Shown: positions 25,846 to 34,698 of the stretch, one piece after another
How the letters are laid out: each line of letters begins with the position of its first letter
Numbering within the stretch: the stretch's first letter is position 1
Origin: CAZYTX01 sp964650485
GTDB lineage: Bacteria > RBG-13-61-14 > DATKZS01
Length of the DNA stretch: 60,908 nucleotides
Assembly (NCBI GenBank): GCA_964650485.1
Contig: CAZYTX010000020.1
Coordinates: 1-60,908, forward strand
Direction of reading: 5' to 3'
Notes under the pieces: model-generated
What the model saw: the letters and a program-made list of their open reading frames with translations, nothing else
Told to the model about the DNA's origin: nothing
Database searches by the model: none
Translations under genes and position numbers: made by a program

Positions 25846-26600
25846 CCTGCTATTTCGACGATCAGTGCGGTAATGTTGTCAAGGCCGCCGGCATCGAGAG
25901 ACAGCCTTACCAGCTCCTCCACCGCGGGCTGTGGCCCCTTCTTTTCCAGGACCTCTTTTATCATCCGGTCATCCACCATGTTGGTGAGCCCGTCGCTGCA
26001 CAGGAGGAACTTGTCACCCGGCCGGTACTCCTCCTTCAACAGGTCTATCAAGAGCTCGGGCTCGTGCCCCATTGACCTGGTGATGATGTTCTTCAGGGGA
26101 TGGGTCTCGGCCTCGTCATCGCTCAACACCCCTGCATCCACCTGCTCCTGCACCCATGAGTGGTCCCTGGTGAGCTGTTTGAGGTCCCCGTCGCGGAGGA
26201 GGTAGAGCCTGGAGTCTCCCACGTGTGCGATGTTTGCAAAGTTGGAATCGAGCTGCATTGCGGTCACGGTTGTCCCCATCCCGCGCAGAGAAGGGTCCTC
26301 CTGTGCCTTCTGGTACAACTGGTTGTTGGTCTTGGAAAGCGCGTGCTGGAGCCGTACCTGGGTCCTGGTCTTTCCCTCGGGCACCTCCAGGGGCTGGGTG
26401 GAGTCCTGCACCTGCTCCAGCCTCATGGTCTCCTCCCGGATGCCTTGCACCGCGTGCGAGCTGGCATACCCGCCTCCCTGGTGCCCGCCCATGCCGTCGG
26501 CCACTATGTAGAGCTTCCTCTCCTCGTCTATGAGGAAGCCGTCCTCGTTCGCGCCCCTTACCTTTCCAACGTCCGTCTGCCCAAAGGCCCTGATCTCCAT
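25842..26600 (-). CDS. PP2C-family Ser/Thr phosphatase
   Basis: A 252-residue PppA/Stp-type metal-dependent phosphatase. The motifs are in order: VRGANEDGFLID (about 13), VADGMGGHQGGG (about 34), IAHVGDSRLYLL (about 122), LLCSDGLTNMV (about 199) and DNITALIVEI at the end. It removes phosphate from Ser/Thr, normally reversing the paired kinase. The stop overlaps the kinase start, a classic translationally coupled PP2C-kinase pair. No membrane segment, so it is cytoplasmic. Confidence 0.95.
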   Translation of the reverse strand: MEIRAFGQTDVGKVRGANEDGFLIDEERKLYIVADGMGGHQGGGYASSHAVQGIREETMRLEQVQDSTQPLEVPEGKTRTQVRLQHALSKTNNQLYQKAQEDPSLRGMGTTVTAMQLDSNFANIAHVGDSRLYLLRDGDLKQLTRDHSWVQEQVDAGVLSDDEAETHPLKNIITRSMGHEPELLIDLLKEEYRPGDKFLLCSDGLTNMVDDRMIKEVLEKKGPQPAVEELVRLSLDAGGLDNITALIVEIAG

Positions 26601-26619
26601 TTATGCTTACACTCCTTAC

Positions 26620-28056
26620 TTACTCGGTCCCGCTTACGTCCAGCACGCCCACCAGCACCGCAGGCGCCCCCGTACCCCCGTAGAACTTTATGGTGTCCGA
26701 GACCTCCTCGACGCCCTTGAAAAGCTCCTCCATCACCCCGGCTACGGCTATTCCGGTGACTGCCCCGGAAAGGGACCCCTTTTCTATCCTCATGCCCGCG
26801 GCGCCCAGCGAGAACTCCCCGGTCACAGGGTCCGCGGTGTGAAGTCCCATGAGCTCGAATATGTACACGCCGTGCTCGACGCTCTTTATTAAGTCCCCCT
26901 CGGACATCCCGCCAGGCAGCAGCACCCAGTTGGTGGTGTCCACGCCCGGCGGCATGAGGTAGGACGGCCTTACACCGTTTCCGCTCGACTCATCCCCCTG
27001 CCTGGCCCCGTAGTACATGTCAAAAAGATACGCTTCCAGCACCCCTCGGTTTATCACCGCGGTGCGCCTGGAAGCCACCCCCTCATCGTCGAAGGGGAAA
27101 GCTGCCGGCCCGTCCTCCCACAGGGCGTCGTCCACCAGTGTGACCCTGGAACTCGCCACCTCCTTCCCGGTCTTGCCCGCGAGCCACGAGCGCTTCTTTA
27201 AGACCGAGTCCCCGCAGGCCGCGGGTGCAGCCACGGAAATGAGGCCGCACGCAGCCTCGGAAGAGAACACCGCAGGGTATCGGCCGGCCGGCATTGACCT
27301 CCCCCCAAGCAGGGCGCAGGCTTTGCCCGCGGCCTCCCCGCCCACAGCCGGCGCTTCCAGTCTATCATAGTGGTGTGCGGTTTCAAAGCCCTGCGCGGCC
27401 TGGGCGTCGCCGTTTTCCTCGGCCACGGCCTCAGCGGACGCGGACACGGTTGTGAACTCCTCGCTGATCCTCCCCCCGCTCGAGTTCTCGATCCACACCC
27501 TGATCCACTGCTCCTCGTACTCCGCGCCGCGCACCCTCTTGATCCTTGGATCGTGATCCATCGCGCTCTTTTCGATCAGCATGGCCCGCTCGACCTTTTC
27601 CGCCTCGGGTATGTCCGCAAGACCCGGGTCGCATACATCCAGCTTTGCGATCTCGCCTTTTTCCGGCAAAGAGGGGAACTCCCTGTACGGGCTCTCGGGC
27701 ATGTGCTTCGCCGCGTCCCTTGCGCGCTCCACCGCTTCCCGCACGCTCTTTTTAGAGAAATCATTGGTAAAGCTGAACCCCACCGCGGAGCCGGTCATGA
27801 TCCTCACTGCCAGTCCCATGGTCCTTGCCGATGTCATGGACTCGACCCTGGCTTCCCTGGCCTCGATGTCCAGGCTCCTCTCCTGCTCCATGTACAGCTC
27901 CCAGCAGGATACGCCCGATGTTCCTTTTATAGCCTCCCGTGCATAGTCAAGGACTTCCTCGGGGTCACGGAAGAGGTCCGCACCCCCCTGTTCTTTGGAA
28001 AGACCGGGGCCTGCGTTCAGGCCCTTGCCTGCCGCTCTTTTCATGCGCTTGTTCAT
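26620..28056 (-). CDS. TldD/PmbA family metalloprotease-like protein
   Basis: A 478-residue member of the TldD/PmbA (U62) family, closer to PmbA/TldE by its lack of an obvious HExxxH. Typical blocks include ARVESMTSARTMGLAVRIM, YPAVFSSEAACGLI and WVLLPGGMSEGDLIKSVEHG, and NPVTGEFS-like DPVTGEFSLGAAG. TldD/TldE degrade or mature peptides (microcin, CcdA). No TldD partner is in the window, so it may be solitary or pair with a distant gene. It starts 4 bases inside the recN end. Confidence 0.85.
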   Translation of the reverse strand: MNKRMKRAAGKGLNAGPGLSKEQGGADLFRDPEEVLDYAREAIKGTSGVSCWELYMEQERSLDIEAREARVESMTSARTMGLAVRIMTGSAVGFSFTNDFSKKSVREAVERARDAAKHMPESPYREFPSLPEKGEIAKLDVCDPGLADIPEAEKVERAMLIEKSAMDHDPRIKRVRGAEYEEQWIRVWIENSSGGRISEEFTTVSASAEAVAEENGDAQAAQGFETAHHYDRLEAPAVGGEAAGKACALLGGRSMPAGRYPAVFSSEAACGLISVAAPAACGDSVLKKRSWLAGKTGKEVASSRVTLVDDALWEDGPAAFPFDDEGVASRRTAVINRGVLEAYLFDMYYGARQGDESSGNGVRPSYLMPPGVDTTNWVLLPGGMSEGDLIKSVEHGVYIFELMGLHTADPVTGEFSLGAAGMRIEKGSLSGAVTGIAVAGVMEELFKGVEEVSDTIKFYGGTGAPAVLVGVLDVSGTE

Positions 28057-29801
28057 GCTCCCCTGCCTCTCTTCCTGGTCCGGGTGCTTGCCGGGGCCTT
28101 TCCACCGGCTGCCTCGCCCATCTCCAGCATCTTCTCAGCGTGCGCCCTGGCAGTGTCAGTGACCGCTTTTCCCGCCACCATCCTGGAGAGCTCCTCCACC
28201 CTCTCCTTCCTTGTGAGGGCCCTTGCATGCGCCGACACCCTTTGGTCTATCTGCTCTTTTGTCACCTGGAAGTGGTGTTGCGCCTGGGCCGCTATCTGGG
28301 GCAGGTGTGTCACGCACAGCACCTGGTGGTCCTTTGAGAGGTCCCTCATAAGTCTTCCCACGGCCTCGGCAACCGCGCCGCCTATGCCCTGGTCAACCTC
28401 GTCGAACACCATGGTCGAGACCTCGCCCGCACCGGCCAGGAGCACCCTGAGCGCCAGCATGATCCTTGAGAGCTCTCCACCCGAGGCTATCTTCGTAAGC
28501 GGCTTCAACTCCTCCCCCGGGTTGGGAGAGATGTAAAAGGAGACCTTGTCCGCGCCCTCCGGCCCCAGCTCATCCCTGTCTTTGCCAAGAGGCTCCACCC
28601 TCACCTCGAACCTGGTCTTTTCCATGCCCAGCCGGGAAAGCTCGACCTCGACCCGCCTGGATAGCTTCTCACCAGCTTTCTTCCGTGCCCTGGTAAGAAC
28701 CCGCGCCCGCTCGAGAGCCTCATTGCGTGCGGCCTGGACCTCGCTCGAGAGCTCCTTCAATCTCTCTTCCCGGTGATCGAGCGCATCGAGCTCTGACCTC
28801 CCGCGCGCAAGCGCATCCAGCACCTCCTCGATGCTCTCGCCGTACTTCTTCTTGAGACGCTTTATCTCGTCCAGCCTGTCCTCGACCCATTGCAGCCGTG
28901 CCGGGTCGGACTCGATGTCCTGGCCGTATGCCCTTAGCTCGCGTGCGGCCTCCTCCAGGATGGCCATTGCCTGGTCCACCTGCTGGGCAGGGCCTTCCAG
29001 GCCGTGGTCGTACTGGGAGGCATGGTGCAGCCTGTCGGACAGCTCTTTGAGACCGCCCACCACAGCCTGGTCGGACTCGTAGAGGTAGTCTGACCCTCTC
29101 CGGCTGGCCTCCTGCAATGTACCGGCATGGCGCAGCACCTCGCGCTCGGAGAGTAGCTCGGAGTCCTCGCCCGGCTTCAGGGCCGATGCCTCGATCTCGT
29201 TCACCCTGTACTTCAAAAGGTCCTCGCGCTCCCTTTTCTTGTCCTCGTCAATGCTTAAAACGCCCTTCTCTTCACGCTTTTTGCGCCACTCCTCATAAGC
29301 CTGTTTATAAGGTCCCGGCTCTTTGTCCAGCCCTGCAAAGGAATCGAGCAGCCGGCAATGCCTCTCCTGTCTTAGCAGGCTCTGGTACTCGTGCTGTCCG
29401 TAAATGTCCACCAGCACTCTTCCCAGCTCGAAGAGCCGGGCGGTGCTCTCGATCCTGCCGTTGATCCACACCCTGTTCCTGCCCGACCTCGACACCACCC
29501 TCCTCACCAGGAGCTCGTCATGCGATCCTCCATCCTCATCCTCAGCCAGCCCGGCCCCTGCCAGGAACTCTTTTGCAGCGGGGGCCCTTTCTAAATTGAA
29601 CAGGGCCTCGACCTCGGCGCCCTGCTCGCCGGTCCTTATGTAGTCCGCGGAAGCCCTGCCCCCCAGCACCAGTGTAAGCGCGTCCACCAGTATGGACTTG
29701 CCCGCCCCGGTCTCTCCGGTAAGCGCGGTGAACCCCTGGTCGAACTCGAGCTCGATGGACTCGATTACGGCCAGGTCCTTTATGCGCAGGGCCAGCAGCA
29801 T
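28053..29801 (-). CDS. recN: DNA repair protein RecN
   Basis: A 582-residue SMC-like ATPase of double-strand-break repair. It opens MLLALRIKDLAVIESIELEF, with Walker A GETGAGKSILVDAL near 31. Two coiled-coil arms lie about 150-370, and the C-terminal half has ASGGELSRIMLALRV (signature), VFDEVDQGIGG (Walker B) and LCVTHLPQIAAQA. It abuts nadK directly upstream, a conserved pairing in many bacteria, and overlaps pmbA downstream. I see no SOS box before the operon. A basic tail (RTRKRGRG) ends the protein. Confidence 0.96.
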   Translation of the reverse strand: MLLALRIKDLAVIESIELEFDQGFTALTGETGAGKSILVDALTLVLGGRASADYIRTGEQGAEVEALFNLERAPAAKEFLAGAGLAEDEDGGSHDELLVRRVVSRSGRNRVWINGRIESTARLFELGRVLVDIYGQHEYQSLLRQERHCRLLDSFAGLDKEPGPYKQAYEEWRKKREEKGVLSIDEDKKREREDLLKYRVNEIEASALKPGEDSELLSEREVLRHAGTLQEASRRGSDYLYESDQAVVGGLKELSDRLHHASQYDHGLEGPAQQVDQAMAILEEAARELRAYGQDIESDPARLQWVEDRLDEIKRLKKKYGESIEEVLDALARGRSELDALDHREERLKELSSEVQAARNEALERARVLTRARKKAGEKLSRRVEVELSRLGMEKTRFEVRVEPLGKDRDELGPEGADKVSFYISPNPGEELKPLTKIASGGELSRIMLALRVLLAGAGEVSTMVFDEVDQGIGGAVAEAVGRLMRDLSKDHQVLCVTHLPQIAAQAQHHFQVTKEQIDQRVSAHARALTRKERVEELSRMVAGKAVTDTARAHAEKMLEMGEAAGGKAPASTRTRKRGRGA

Positions 29802-30644
29802 CTACCTCTCTCCCCACCGGAGCTTTGTGCGCAGAATCTCGTAGTAGTTCATGGAGGGCGAGCACACCAGTCGTATTCCCGTCTGCGCTCTTCTTATCTC
29901 CACCCGCTCGCCCGGTCCCATTGGCTGCGATAGCTGGAAGTCCGCGTACACGTGCACCTGGTCAGCCTGCCCGGCCAGCCTTACCGACACGGTTGACTCT
30001 CCGGGTATGACCAGGGGCCTGGAGGTCAGGGTGTGCGGGCACACGGGTGTGATGGTCATGCATGAGGTGCCGGGATGCACTATGGGTCCCCCAGCGGCCA
30101 TGCAGTAGGCCGTGGTGCCGGTGGGCGTTGAAACCAGGAGCCCGTCCGCGCGGAATGAGGTCACCGAGACCCCGTTAATGGTTGTATCCAGCTCGATGAC
30201 CTTGGGCTGTATATAGTGGGCCACCGCGATCTCGTTCAAGGCCCTCATGGTCTCGGCTCCATTCTCCTTTATCACCCTGGCCTGGAGCATCATCCTCTCC
30301 ATGGTCGCGGCCTCGCCCCTCCGGGCCTGGTCCAGCACCTGGTCCAGCTCCTCGGGACGCACCTCGGTAAGGAAGCCCAGCCCGCCCAGCTTCACTCCCA
30401 GCACCGACACCTCCTCGGACTCCACGAGCTGCGCGGACCGGAGCAGGGTCCCGTCCCCCCCGATCACCACCATGAGGCTTATGCCCCGGCTGAAGGTTTC
30501 CTCCGGCGCAGGCTCGGTGCCGGCAAGGGCCTGCTCCGTAAGGGTCTTTACGTGCACGCCCTCTTTTTTAAGTCTGCCGGCCACATGAGTCGCAAGCTCG
30601 ATGGCGTCTTTGTTGGCGCCGTTGTAGACCAGTCCCGCATGCAT
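29802..30644 (-). CDS. nadK: NAD kinase
   Basis: A 280-residue enzyme phosphorylating NAD to NADP. GGDGTLL (about 72) is the conserved nucleotide motif, ALNEIAVAH (about 141) and GLLVSTPTGTTAY (about 180) complete the active site. I chose ATG at 30644 (MHAGLVYNGANK), which has GGGGGT upstream; 12 codons of open frame precede it. Its stop touches the recN start, so translation is probably coupled. It is first gene of the nadK-recN-pmbA run. Confidence 0.95.
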   Translation of the reverse strand: MHAGLVYNGANKDAIELATHVAGRLKKEGVHVKTLTEQALAGTEPAPEETFSRGISLMVVIGGDGTLLRSAQLVESEEVSVLGVKLGGLGFLTEVRPEELDQVLDQARRGEAATMERMMLQARVIKENGAETMRALNEIAVAHYIQPKVIELDTTINGVSVTSFRADGLLVSTPTGTTAYCMAAGGPIVHPGTSCMTITPVCPHTLTSRPLVIPGESTVSVRLAGQADQVHVYADFQLSQPMGPGERVEIRRAQTGIRLVCSPSMNYYEILRTKLRWGER

Positions 30645-30819
30645 AACATACCCCCGTTTGTTTAAACGACCTTGTATCAAACATTACATGATAATAGGGC
30701 CTCGCTCAAGCAGAAGGAAAAAGGAGGGAGAAAAAGCATTGACAGCAAGGACAGGCTCGCCTAGACTAACTTTGTGCGGGGAAATTATTTTCCGGGCGCT
30801 GATTTACAGGGAGGGACGC

Positions 30820-31875
30820 ATGAAGAGGTTCCCAATACTTATTATTATATTTCTGCTTGCGGGCTTTAACTTCGGCTGCAAGGACAAGGCGCCCGAGACC
30901 AGTTGCCTTTACGGCGGCGACATACCCAAGGAGGACCTCGACCCCATACTGGAGACCGGCAAGGGCATGGTGAGCCTGGTGGAGGCCGGCGAGTTCAAAA
31001 AGCTCTACCAGACGAGCTCGAGCGTCCTCAAGAAGACCCAGAACCAGGACCAGTTCACCTACGGTCTCAAGCTGTTCACCGATGCCTTCGGACCCATCGA
31101 GTACTCTCGTCCGGAGGAGGTCTACTTGATGGAAGCCAATGCCAAAGAGGAGAGGGTGTGGATCCCCTGTAACCTTGGCAAGGAGGGTGTGAGTGACCTT
31201 TGGGGCATGCCGTCCAACGAGGAGCTGGCCGTGGTTATTTTCAAGTCGCGCACCGACCTCGAGCTGGTGAGGCTGGTCTTCCAGTTGCAGAAGGAGGCGG
31301 GCGAGTGGCGCCTGCGCTCCCTCTCCCTGCACCCAATCACCATAGACCACAAGCTCTACGGCTATTACGCCAAGAAGGCCCGGGAGTTCCGCGAGCAGAA
31401 CCTGCTTCACCTTTCCGTGCTCTACTACAAGACCGCCATGCTGCTCTCGGACATAGGGCTTAACGTCAACGAGTTCACCGTGCGTACGCTGGGCGAGCAG
31501 ATGGGACAGATAAAGGTGGACTACATGCCCGAGAACCAGGTGCAGCTATGGAGCATGCCCTCGGGAAAGAGCTACAAGGTCTATAACATGGATGCGGCTT
31601 ACGATGAGGGAAAGCTGCTGGTTCACGTGAACTACGTTACCGACTCACTGGATGACAAGGAAAAGCTGAGAGATGAGGCCAGGGAACTTGCCTCCTTCCT
31701 GGACAACAAGTTCCCCGAGTACAGGCAGGGCTTTGAGGGGTTCCGCGTGACCGCGGCCTCAGAGAAGCCAAGGGAGAGCATGATGGCATACCACACCACG
31801 GTCACCTTCGAGGAGCTAGGCGAAAGAGAAGGGGCTGAGGGGTCAGGTGAAGACTCGGAAAAGAAGCCCGGATGA
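30820..31875 (+). CDS. Hypothetical lipoprotein
   Basis: A 351-residue protein with a lipoprotein signal: MKRFPILIIIFLLAGFNFGC, Cys 20 being the lipidated residue. The rest is soluble with no family I recognise. An early part (MVSLVEAGEFKKLYQTSS) resembles DUF4019/NTF2-type folds of envelope lipoproteins. A central segment (YYAKKAREFREQNLLHLSVL) is TPR-like, and the tail is Glu/Ser-rich. The ATG at 30820 has AGGGAGGGACGC before it; the open frame extends back to 30658 but reads as non-coding. It is divergent from nadK and ends base-to-base against the convergent GT4 gene. Confidence 0.75.
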   Translation: MKRFPILIIIFLLAGFNFGCKDKAPETSCLYGGDIPKEDLDPILETGKGMVSLVEAGEFKKLYQTSSSVLKKTQNQDQFTYGLKLFTDAFGPIEYSRPEEVYLMEANAKEERVWIPCNLGKEGVSDLWGMPSNEELAVVIFKSRTDLELVRLVFQLQKEAGEWRLRSLSLHPITIDHKLYGYYAKKAREFREQNLLHLSVLYYKTAMLLSDIGLNVNEFTVRTLGEQMGQIKVDYMPENQVQLWSMPSGKSYKVYNMDAAYDEGKLLVHVNYVTDSLDDKEKLRDEARELASFLDNKFPEYRQGFEGFRVTAASEKPRESMMAYHTTVTFEELGEREGAEGSGEDSEKKPG

Positions 31876-33036
31876 TCATAGTCGCGCAAGCGCTTCCTGG
31901 TAGAGCTCCTCCTGCTGTCTCACCATGAGGTCAATGTCGAACTCGGGCAGGACCCGACTTGCCCGGCTTCCCATCTCTCTCGCTTTTTGCGGGTCTCTAA
32001 GAAGCTCGGCCACCTTTTCCGCCATTGCCTCGAGGTCGCGCGGGGGCAGCAGCCACCCCGACTCGCCGTGCATCACCGCTTCCTCCGCCCCGTCCACCCG
32101 GGTGCCCACCACCGGCACTCCCGCGGCCGCGGCCTGGGGATACACCCTGGGCAGGCCCTCCCACAGGCTGGTGAGCACAAGCACGTCGGCGCTCCACAAG
32201 AGCTCGGGCACGTCGCGGCGCCAGCCCAGCAGCTTGAACTCGTCCTCCAGGCCGTAGCCCCTTATGGCGCCCTCGACCTCGGGCCGGAGCTCGCCGTCCC
32301 CGGCCAGTGCGAACTGGGCAGGGGGAAAGATTTCCTTCACCCTGGCCGCGACCTTTACAAAGTCCACCGGGCTCTTCTGCGGCTTCAGGCACGCCACCAT
32401 CAGGGCCAGGGGCCTGTCCGGATCGAGCCCCATTGCGCTCTTCTTTTCCCCGGCGTCAATCGGCCTTGGCAAAAACCGCTCTGCTTTTATTCCGCTCCGT
32501 ATGAGGCGTATCCTTTCCCTGGGCGCGATACCCAGGACAAATGCCTTTTCCAGGTTGGCCCTGCTCACGGCGATGAAGTGCGTGGTGATCCTCCCGGTCA
32601 CCTTCTCGGCCATGGTGAACGGTATCCTGGAGGAGGCCGGCTGCAAGTCGTTGAACCCGAACCCGTGGAAGGTGTGTATTATTACCGGGACCCTGGCCAT
32701 CCTCGCGGCCCACCTGCCAAGCACCCCGGCCTTGGAGCTGTGGGTGTGCACGATGACCGGGAGGTTTGAGAACCTGACTTCGTCTCTGAGCATGCTGCGA
32801 AGCTGCATGAGGGCCATGGCGTCACGCTGCGGCGAGACCTCCCTCACGAGCTCGGGCACGATTGTGAAATCAACGCCCTCTATCTGCCCGGCCTCCGGGT
32901 TCAGTATGCCCCCGTCTCCGGACCACAGGGCGGGCTTAAACCTTTCTCTATCAAGGTGTCCCACCGTGTAGAGGGTGTTCTGCTGGGCACCGCCCAGCTC
33001 AAGCCTGGTTATTATGTGAATCACCCGCGCTTTCAT
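31876..33036 (-). CDS. GT4 family glycosyltransferase (WbpH/CapM-like)
   Basis: A 386-residue GT-B enzyme. It opens MKARVIHIITRLELGGAQQN, typical of envelope-polysaccharide GT4s. Acceptor-side HTHSSKAGVLGR and IHTFHGFGF come next, then donor-side LVLTSLWEGLPRVYPQAAA (about 280) and GWLLPPRD. ATG 33036 is preferred with GGAAG five to six bases upstream; the frame is open to GTG 33054. The region just before it is a TIR element whose target duplication contains the ATGATGGA sequence, so this gene lost its original leader. Sugar specificity unknown. Confidence 0.88.
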   Translation of the reverse strand: MKARVIHIITRLELGGAQQNTLYTVGHLDRERFKPALWSGDGGILNPEAGQIEGVDFTIVPELVREVSPQRDAMALMQLRSMLRDEVRFSNLPVIVHTHSSKAGVLGRWAARMARVPVIIHTFHGFGFNDLQPASSRIPFTMAEKVTGRITTHFIAVSRANLEKAFVLGIAPRERIRLIRSGIKAERFLPRPIDAGEKKSAMGLDPDRPLALMVACLKPQKSPVDFVKVAARVKEIFPPAQFALAGDGELRPEVEGAIRGYGLEDEFKLLGWRRDVPELLWSADVLVLTSLWEGLPRVYPQAAAAGVPVVGTRVDGAEEAVMHGESGWLLPPRDLEAMAEKVAELLRDPQKAREMGSRASRVLPEFDIDLMVRQQEELYQEALARL

Positions 33037-33043
33037 TTTTTCT

Positions 33044-33322
33044 TCCATCATCACTCTTGTCCAAAATAAATTAGGAGTGCGGGAGCTTGCTCCCGCTTTG
33101 TATCCCGGAAGCTTGCTTCCGGGGAAAATTCAGACATTCAAAGCCGCTCCGGCAAGCCGGAGCGAAAAAAAGCGGCGGCAAGTACGTAGACCCGTAGGGC
33201 CGCCGCACTCCTCCAAAAGGGCCGCATCCAGGTTAAAGTTCTGTAAAAGGCAATAAATGTGAAGTATAAACATGGGCTTATCTAATTTATTAAAACATAT
33301 TTTGGACAAGAGTGTCCATCAT
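33044..33322. mobile_element. TIR element E with 8-bp target duplication (MITE-like)
   Basis: A 263-base insertion (33052-33314) has perfect 17-bp inverted ends, CACTCTTGTCCAAAATA and TATTTTGGACAAGAGTG. TCCATCAT flanks it on both sides (33044-33051, 33315-33322). The interior has nested hairpins bounded by AGGAGTGCGG and CCGCACTCCT: GCGGGAGCTTGCTCCCGC, GGAAGCTTGCTTCC and CGCTCCGGCAAGCCGGAGCG. It contains no reading frame of any length. It is non-autonomous and inserted at the start of the GT4 gene, between it and the FAD oxidoreductase gene upstream. Confidence 0.85.
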
Positions 33323-33347
33323 GAACTTGCACGCCTGAAGCGAGGTT

Positions 33348-34646
33348 TTATGGTGCGCACCTGTTTGCGATCTCTTTCCCCTGCCTGATGGCGTCCTCCA
33401 TGGTCGAGTACTCCCAGCGGCCGTACCTGCCGCAGGGCTCGATCCCGTGCTCTTGAAGAAAGTCTGTAATACGGGGAAGCTCCTTTTTCCGGTGACGGTC
33501 GTATATAACGTAGCCGTGCCTTATGAGCGCCGGCTCAATGGCCTCGATCTCGTGGTCCTCCTGCTTCCAAAGGGGCATGTTCTGGAGCCCGCGCACGGCG
33601 ACCTGCACGGCCTGATCGAGCTCGGAGCCTTCCAGGCCGTGCATTGGTCCGGGCATGGTGATCTCAAGGTATAGCGAGCTTTTGCCCGGTCCCGGGGAGG
33701 AGAGGTTCGAGTATACCCCGATGCGGTGGAAGGAATATTCCGGCTCGGGCACGTAAACCCAGTGCCGGTCGGAAAAAGCGGGTCCGCTGATCCCTATGTT
33801 CACGCACAGCACGGAGAGCGCGCGCAGTCCCTCTCCGGCTCTTTTCACCTTATCGGGCGCGCCTTCCAGCATGGACACCAGCCTGTCCAGGGGCAAGGTG
33901 GATATGAGCTTTTCGTATGTGAGCTCCTCGCCCGTGGAGAGCAGTGCCCGCCGCTCCCGGGGAATGACCCGGACCAGCTCCACCCCGGTCTCCACCGGAC
34001 GAGCGATCTCCCTGTGCAATGCCCTGGGAAGCTCCTCTATGCCGCGGCTCTCGGGGTAGTAAAACTCGGGGTTGTAGCCCATGTCCGTGTGGGGGATGCC
34101 CAGGGCCCCTTCCACCACCTGGTTTATATCCGGTCTTGGAATGGACCATGACGCCCACTCCCGGGTGATCTCTCCGAGATCAACCTTGAAGAACTTCTCA
34201 TTGAAAGGGAAAAAGAAGTGCTCTGCAAACCCCTGCCCGAAGGTATAAAGCAGCCAGCCGCGGAAGTCTTCGGGCTCACTCTTTTCCCTTTGCTCGATCC
34301 GGGCGCGGACAAATCCTGTAAGGCAGTCGCGCACCACGTGCCACGGCAGGCCGTGGGTGTTCACCTGGAACGGGTAAGGGGTCATCACTCCCTTGGAGAA
34401 TATGGAGGACCTGCGCCGGTGCAGGCGGAGCCTGTCACCCAGAAGCTCCATGACCAGGCCGCGCACGTCGTCTCCGCGAATGTGCAGCAGGTGCCCGCCG
34501 TAGTCAAAGGTGTGGTCTCCCTTTTGGATGGTGCGGCAGAGCCCGCCGGGCCTGTCCTCCCGCTCGATGATGCGATATTCGCGCCCGCCCAGGTGCAAGG
34601 CCGCGGACAGCCCGGCAAGACCGGCGCCGGCGATGAGGATCACCAC
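33348..34646 (-). CDS. FAD-dependent amine-oxidase-like / UDP-galactopyranose mutase-like oxidoreductase
   Basis: A 432-residue flavoprotein. The N-terminal dinucleotide fold GAGLAGLSAALHL, then EREDRPGGLCRTI, and a YGGHLLHIRGDDV loop are as in protoporphyrinogen-oxidase-like and UDP-galactopyranose-mutase-like proteins. FFFPFNEKFFKVDLGEITREW is typical of the sugar-associated branch. Before element E inserted, the GT4 gene began about 25 bases after this stop, so the two were probably one polysaccharide operon. The start is GTG. The reaction is not determined. Confidence 0.75.
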   Translation of the reverse strand: MVILIAGAGLAGLSAALHLGGREYRIIEREDRPGGLCRTIQKGDHTFDYGGHLLHIRGDDVRGLVMELLGDRLRLHRRRSSIFSKGVMTPYPFQVNTHGLPWHVVRDCLTGFVRARIEQREKSEPEDFRGWLLYTFGQGFAEHFFFPFNEKFFKVDLGEITREWASWSIPRPDINQVVEGALGIPHTDMGYNPEFYYPESRGIEELPRALHREIARPVETGVELVRVIPRERRALLSTGEELTYEKLISTLPLDRLVSMLEGAPDKVKRAGEGLRALSVLCVNIGISGPAFSDRHWVYVPEPEYSFHRIGVYSNLSSPGPGKSSLYLEITMPGPMHGLEGSELDQAVQVAVRGLQNMPLWKQEDHEIEAIEPALIRHGYVIYDRHRKKELPRITDFLQEHGIEPCGRYGRWEYSTMEDAIRQGKEIANRCAP

Positions 34647-34698
34647 CCGGGCCCCTCAAGGAATGGGCAATATAAAACAGTCTGATCATGTAACATGG

